Source: Bacillota bacterium
GTDB lineage: Bacteria > Bacillota > DTU030
NCBI GenBank assembly: GCA_012841005.1
Contig: DUVO01000330.1
Coordinates: 1 to 8,956, forward strand
Direction of reading: 5' to 3'
Length of the DNA stretch: 8,956 bases
A program made the translations under genes and the position numbers. Under the pieces are notes generated by a model that saw only the letters and a program-made list of their open reading frames with translations, did not search any database and was not told the origin of the DNA. This document shows, in pieces, positions 5,985-8,956 of the stretch (the stretch's first letter is position 1; each line of letters starts with the position of its first letter).

Positions 5985-6905
5985 ATGCCATTAGTGACCA
6001 GCAAGGGTTTGTTGGAAAAGGCCCTGCAGGAAGGTTATGCCATTGGTGCCTTTAATGCCAACAACATGGAAATGGTACAAGCCATTGTGGAAACAGCGGA
6101 AGAGGAACGGTCACCGGTTATTGTCCAGATAAGCCAGGGAGCGATCAATTATGGTGGGGCCGATTACTTCGCTGCTCTGGTTAAGCTGGCGGCGGAAAAG
6201 GCGACTGTCCCCGTGGTTTTGCACCTGGACCACGGCATGGATCTGGCCGTTAATGTCCGCTGCCTGCGGGAAGGATTCAGCTCCTTGATGTTTGATGGTT
6301 CGAAATTGCCCTTTGCCGAGAATATTGCCATTACCCGCCAGGTGGTGGAGATTGCCCACAAGGTCGGTGTCCCGGTCGAAGGCGAGATAGGCAAAGTTCC
6401 AACCACCAAGGGAGAAGCCATTCCCTACGAAGAACTGCGCCAATTTTTCACCAATCCCGAAGAGGCAGTTGAGTTTTTCCAGAAAACCGGTGTGGATTCC
6501 CTGGCGGTTTCGGTGGGCAGTGCCCACAAGATGAAGGTAAGGGAGGCAATTTTAGATATCGAGCGTATTGCCGCCATCAGAGAGGCGGTGCAAATACCCC
6601 TGGTCCTCCACGGGGCCTCCGGGGTTAAGGATGACCAGATTCCCCTGGCCATCAAGGCCGGTATTGCCAAGATCAATGTTGCGACCGAGTTAGGGAAGGC
6701 CTTTACCGCCGAATTGCAGAAGGCCTTCGCCGCTGACCCGGGACAGGTAGACCTGCGTAAATACACAGCCCCGGCCCGGGCGGCAGTTAAGGAAGCGGTA
6801 CGGGAAAAAATCCGGCTCTTTGGTTCGCAGGGCAAGGCTCCCGATTATTACAAGGATGAAGGAGCCTGGTCGGAACCGGAAATTGCCAGGGAAGCTCCGG
6901 AATAA
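5985..6905 (+). CDS. Class II ketose-bisphosphate aldolase
   Basis: A 306-residue zinc-dependent aldolase of the FbaA/GatY/KbaY family, which reversibly splits a ketose (bis)phosphate to dihydroxyacetone phosphate plus an aldehyde. Catalytic D82 and zinc ligand H83 are in HLDHG; the other zinc histidines are H181 (VGSAHKM) and H209 (LVLHGASG). EGEIGKV (about 132-138) and KINVATEL are further family motifs. VGSAHKM departs from the GTSHG-type sequence of housekeeping fructose-bisphosphate aldolases, so the aldehyde substrate may differ. The start follows TTAAGGAGGGG. It is last in the operon, and a strong hairpin 12 bases after the stop codon probably ends the transcript. Fructose 1,6-bisphosphate, sedoheptulose 1,7-bisphosphate, tagatose or a modified sugar are all possible substrates. 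Confidence 0.88.
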   Translation: MPLVTSKGLLEKALQEGYAIGAFNANNMEMVQAIVETAEEERSPVIVQISQGAINYGGADYFAALVKLAAEKATVPVVLHLDHGMDLAVNVRCLREGFSSLMFDGSKLPFAENIAITRQVVEIAHKVGVPVEGEIGKVPTTKGEAIPYEELRQFFTNPEEAVEFFQKTGVDSLAVSVGSAHKMKVREAILDIERIAAIREAVQIPLVLHGASGVKDDQIPLAIKAGIAKINVATELGKAFTAELQKAFAADPGQVDLRKYTAPARAAVKEAVREKIRLFGSQGKAPDYYKDEGAWSEPEIAREAPE

Positions 6906-6917
6906 AAGGTTTCCTAC

Positions 6918-6945
6918 GCCCCCGGTGGAGTACCACCGGGGGCTT
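6918..6945 (+). terminator. Terminator hairpin at the end of the sigma-54 operon
   Basis: An 11-bp perfect stem, GCCCCCGGTGG (6918-6928) and CCACCGGGGGC (6933-6943), with an AGTA loop. Only an interrupted T/A-rich stretch follows (TTATACATATAAATATT), so the T run is weak but the stem is very stable. It begins 12 bases after the aldolase stop codon. Confidence 0.75.
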
Positions 6946-6974
6946 ATACATATAAATATTGCCTTTTTACCCCT

Positions 6975-7003
6975 GTATATGCCCCGATCAGCCCACATAT
7001 AAT
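6975..7003 (+). promoter_or_regulatory. Candidate SigE-type sporulation promoter of ytxC
   Basis: GTATATG (6975-6981), 14 bases, CATATAAT (6996-7003). This is close to the known SigE (early mother-cell) consensus of roughly GNATATT, 13-15 bases, CATACAAT. The TATAAT within it has no sigma-A -35 at 17 bases. The predicted start is near 7010, only a few bases before the ribosome binding site (7014-7024). A sporulation promoter fits the downstream gene family. Confidence 0.5.
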
Positions 7004-7032
7004 AGTAACTGCAGGGGAAAGGAGTGATAGCA

Positions 7033-7968
7033 GTGGCAGAAGCAATCAGGATCGGGGCCAAGAAGTATCTCCCTGCCATTCGGGAAACTCTGCAAAAGGA
7101 ATTTCACCTTTTCCGGCGCGAAGGGTTGCAAATTGAAATTAAAGAAGAACCGCGGGGTGACCAGGTTTTTCTTCTCTGCTTTTTAAAGGAAGAGCATAAG
7201 AGCACATTGGGTAAAGAAGAGACTTATGACCTGTTCCGGCAGCTGGTAGCCAATGCCCTGGCGGCAGTGATTATTTCCCACTGGGAACTTTACCTGGTAA
7301 AGGAAATTGTTCACCAGCACTATAACTATTTTAACCGCCAGGAACGGGAAAAAATCATAGAATTGGTTCTCCAGGGCCTGGAGGGTGAGCAAAACAAAGG
7401 GAGCGGGCACCATATTTACAGGGTGCACCGGCAAAACCGGATTTTCTATCGCCTGCTGGATTACCTCAATGACAGCAGGGAAATTGTCCTGGAAGGTTTT
7501 ATTCGCTTTCGCCTCAAGGAATACATGGAGGAGCTGCGGGATGCCGTAGACCGGGCTGTAGATGATCTGATGCTGGAGCAGGAGTACAGGGAATTCATTC
7601 GCCTCCTCCGGTACTTTGTGGAAGTGCAGGAGCCCAAACAGGGGGAGATTCATGTCCTGATGCTCCCGGGAAACAAATACCAGCTGATGGATGGGCAGGG
7701 GGATGCCCTCACCGACAAGGAACTGGAGGAGATGCTGGTGGAACTTGCTGATGGCAATATTTCCAGCGAAGATCTCCTCATCAGCGCCCTGATCAGTTTG
7801 GCTCCCGACCGGGTACACCTGCATTTGGGTTGTACCTTTTTCAACCGGGAAGTTGTGGAAACCATCAAGAAGGTTTTTGCTGACCGGATCGATATCTGCC
7901 CCGGTTGCTGTCTCTGTGGACAATCGGGGACAAAGAAGGAAGAGAGAAGCAAGACCAAGCCTAGGTGA
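7033..7968 (+). CDS. ytxC: Sporulation protein YtxC family
   Basis: A protein of 311 residues resembling the YtxC family, which is confined to endospore formers and has no defined biochemical role. It is a charged, mainly helical, apparently soluble protein with no membrane segment or signal peptide. It ends with a cysteine cluster, CPGCCLC (residues 289-295), which could bind a metal, and a basic tail. An in-frame GTG at 7024 overlaps the AAAGGAG Shine-Dalgarno (7018-7024) and cannot be served by it, so the GTG at 7033, 8 bases away, is preferred. In Bacillus subtilis ytxC lies next to thrS; here a T-box leader of apparent threonine specificity follows one gene later, which supports the assignment. 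It is preceded by a SigE-like promoter. The identification rests on overall resemblance plus synteny, not on a catalytic motif. Confidence 0.72.
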   Translation: MAEAIRIGAKKYLPAIRETLQKEFHLFRREGLQIEIKEEPRGDQVFLLCFLKEEHKSTLGKEETYDLFRQLVANALAAVIISHWELYLVKEIVHQHYNYFNRQEREKIIELVLQGLEGEQNKGSGHHIYRVHRQNRIFYRLLDYLNDSREIVLEGFIRFRLKEYMEELRDAVDRAVDDLMLEQEYREFIRLLRYFVEVQEPKQGEIHVLMLPGNKYQLMDGQGDALTDKELEEMLVELADGNISSEDLLISALISLAPDRVHLHLGCTFFNREVVETIKKVFADRIDICPGCCLCGQSGTKKEERSKTKPR

Positions 7969-8013
7969 AAATAAAGTTACAAAGCCAAGGCGGTGGATAG
8001 CGACGGTAGCGAC

Positions 8014-8063
8014 GCCCCGGTAAATGTGCAGGGAAGCTGTTTTCCTTGCATATTTATCGGGGC
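8014..8063 (+). repeat. Long intergenic hairpin, 22-bp stem
   Basis: The arms 8014-8035 (starting GCCCCGG) and 8042-8063 (ending CGGGGC) pair along all 22 positions with only three G-U wobbles and no bulge, around a GCTGTT loop. TCTGTTATT follows, a poor T run. It lies between ytxC and the DUF445 gene and may act as a terminator for ytxC, but it is much longer than the other terminators here. The three imperfect positions are G-U in + strand RNA and would be A-C mismatches in - strand RNA, which favours function in the + transcript. Confidence 0.65.
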
Positions 8064-8113
8064 TCTGTTATTATGTACGCTGAAGCAATTACAGTACAAA
8101 GAAGGAAAACACT

Positions 8114-8722
8114 ATGCAAGCAGGAATTATTTTCATGCCGGTCCTGGGTGCATTGATTGGATGGGTGACCAACCGGATTGCCATTCGCCTGCTTTTTCAT
8201 CCCCATCATCCCTGGCGGATACCTCTCATAGGTTGGGAACTGCAGGGATTGCTGCCGAAACGCCGGGCAGATCTGGCCCGGACCGTGGGGGAAACGGTGG
8301 AAAGGGAGCTTCTCTCTGCCGGGGATCTGGTCCAATACCTGGGCCGGCCCCATTTCCGGGAAGATCTGTTGGCAAGATTGGCGGTTGTGGCCGGCGAAAG
8401 GTTAAACAGCCGGATCCCGGCCTTTGTTCCCCACAGGCTGCGGGATATGTTTTTGGCATTGTTCCAGGACTTTATGGTCCGGGAGTGTGATGCGGTTTTT
8501 GATCAGATCCTGGCTGGCATCCAGAAAAACATAGAAGCGGAACTGTCTATTGGTTCCATCGTAGAAAACCGCCTTCTGGAAATTGCCCTACCAGACCTGG
8601 AAGCTTTGATCCTGCAGGTGGCGGGGCGGGAACTGTGGCACATTGAAGTTCTGGGTGGTATCCTGGGTTTTTTGATCGGTCTTCTCCAGGCCGGCCTGGT
8701 TTTGCTCTTCTCCCGGTCTTGA
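8114..8722 (+). CDS. DUF445-family small membrane protein
   Basis: A 202-residue protein of the DUF445 (YheB-like) family, function unknown. The N-terminal signature GALIGWVTNRIAIRLLF (residues 12-28) and the C-terminal IEVLGGILGFLIGLLQ segment (177-192) are the family hallmarks. Each is part of a hydrophobic stretch (about 1-28 and 177-199), so the protein is probably anchored in the membrane at both ends with an amphipathic helical middle. It matches the short form of the family; others are about twice as long. The ATG at 8114 follows GAAGGAAA. Its stop codon (8720-8722) lies inside the -35 box of the next promoter. It may be transcribed by read-through from ytxC, as no clear promoter was seen in 8064-8113. 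Confidence 0.85.
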   Translation: MQAGIIFMPVLGALIGWVTNRIAIRLLFHPHHPWRIPLIGWELQGLLPKRRADLARTVGETVERELLSAGDLVQYLGRPHFREDLLARLAVVAGERLNSRIPAFVPHRLRDMFLALFQDFMVRECDAVFDQILAGIQKNIEAELSIGSIVENRLLEIALPDLEALILQVAGRELWHIEVLGGILGFLIGLLQAGLVLLFSRS

Positions 8723-8747
8723 CAAGGGGAGCAGAGAAGTTTATAAT
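8719..8747 (+). promoter_or_regulatory. Consensus sigma-A promoter of the T-box leader
   Basis: TTGACA (8719-8724), exactly 17 bases, TATAAT (8742-8747): a full match to the sigma-A consensus. The -35 box overlaps the stop codon of the DUF445 gene. Transcription should start near 8754, shortly before the T-box stem I. A full-strength promoter fits a leader where control is by premature termination. Confidence 0.92.
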
Positions 8748-8753
8748 GAGGCT

Positions 8754-8956
8754 AATTTAGAATTGAATTTTGGACAGTGATGACTGGGAAAAGTAGGCTG
8801 GTGCAGGCGCCGGCAGAGAGGAGATGTCAAGGGGCTGCAAGCATCTCCCGGCGCAGCCAGTGCGAAAACCACCCAGGAGCGCCCGGCCGAAAATGAAGTA
8901 AGCCGGGACGGTTACCGCCGTTACCGGTTGAGAGGGGGCAGGCCAAAGGCCTGTCA
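8754..8956 (+). promoter_or_regulatory. T-box leader, probable threonine specifier, 3' end cut by window
   Basis: This leader would bind uncharged tRNA and let transcription pass into an aminoacyl-tRNA synthetase gene. Stem I elements seen in order: CTGGG (8784-8788) pairing with CCCAG (8872-8876); AGTA (8792-8795) on the 5' side of the specifier loop; AGAGAG (8815-8820); the distal hairpin GGAGATG/CATCTCC (8820-8826, 8842-8848) with GCTGCAAG (8834-8841) in its loop; and GAAAACCA (8864-8871) on the 3' side, giving specifier ACC, threonine, at 8868-8870. After stem I come CCCGGC/GCCGGG (8882-8887, 8902-8907) flanking GAAGTAA, and a GC-rich hairpin at 8937-8955. The conserved GGTGGNACCGCG antiterminator sequence is not in the window and should lie just beyond. 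The gene beyond is predicted to be thrS; ytxC upstream agrees. Confidence 0.82.

Noticed and set aside
2966..6905. Sulfoquinovose transaldolase pathway or phosphonate degradation as the operon's job
   Set aside because: No sulfosugar isomerase, dehydrogenase, exporter or C-P lyase gene is present; resemblance of single enzymes is not enough to name a pathway.
7993..8490. A 165-codon + strand open frame overlapping the DUF445 gene
   Set aside because: It runs through the 22-bp hairpin and then out of frame within the DUF445 gene, whose frame has the family signature at both ends. The translation looks non-natural.
8864..8871. Alternative specifier codons in the T-box loop (AAA lysine, AAC asparagine, CCA proline)
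   Set aside because: The known GAA-N-codon-A layout and the pairing CTGGG/CCCAG place ACC in register, and the ytxC neighbour favours thrS. The alternatives are not fully excluded.
1..8956. CRISPR arrays, tRNA or rRNA genes, insertion sequences, attachment sites
   Set aside because: No regularly spaced repeats, tRNA-like arms, transposase or integrase motifs were seen on either strand.

Overview
The window looks like chromosome of a spore-forming, low-to-mid-GC Firmicute of the Clostridia (Peptococcaceae/Moorella-like). The grounds are strong AGGAGG-type ribosome binding sites, GTG starts, a sporulation gene of the YtxC family, a T-box leader, and a sigma-54 activator of the type common in anaerobic Clostridia. 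The genus is inference. All genes lie on the + strand.

Region 1 (1-846): the end of an upstream transcription unit with its terminator, then a single GNAT acetyltransferase gene closed by its own terminator.

Region 2 (847-6945) is the centre of interest. A sigma-54 enhancer-binding protein (degenerate CBS-like N-terminus, PAS, AAA+, TyrR-type HTH) is followed by a 250-bp intergenic region. That region holds three copies of ATGC-N6-GCAT, a terminator-like hairpin, a further inverted repeat and a perfect-looking -24/-12 promoter. The promoter faces four genes: a HAD phosphatase, a divergent transaldolase, a PHP-domain phosphoesterase and a class II ketose-bisphosphate aldolase. A strong GC-rich hairpin follows the last gene. 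The layout reads as a self-contained regulon: an activator that senses an unknown signal, its likely enhancer sites, and a sugar-phosphate carbon-carbon bond remodelling and dephosphorylation module. The substrate cannot be told from the sequence.

Region 3 (6946-8956) is a conserved-type neighbourhood. ytxC sits behind a SigE-like promoter; then come an unusually long intergenic hairpin, a small DUF445 membrane protein, and a consensus sigma-A promoter whose -35 box overlaps the DUF445 stop codon. The promoter drives a T-box leader with a probable ACC (threonine) specifier. The window ends before the T-box sequence proper. The gene just outside is predicted to be thrS, matching the ytxC-thrS adjacency known in Bacillus subtilis.
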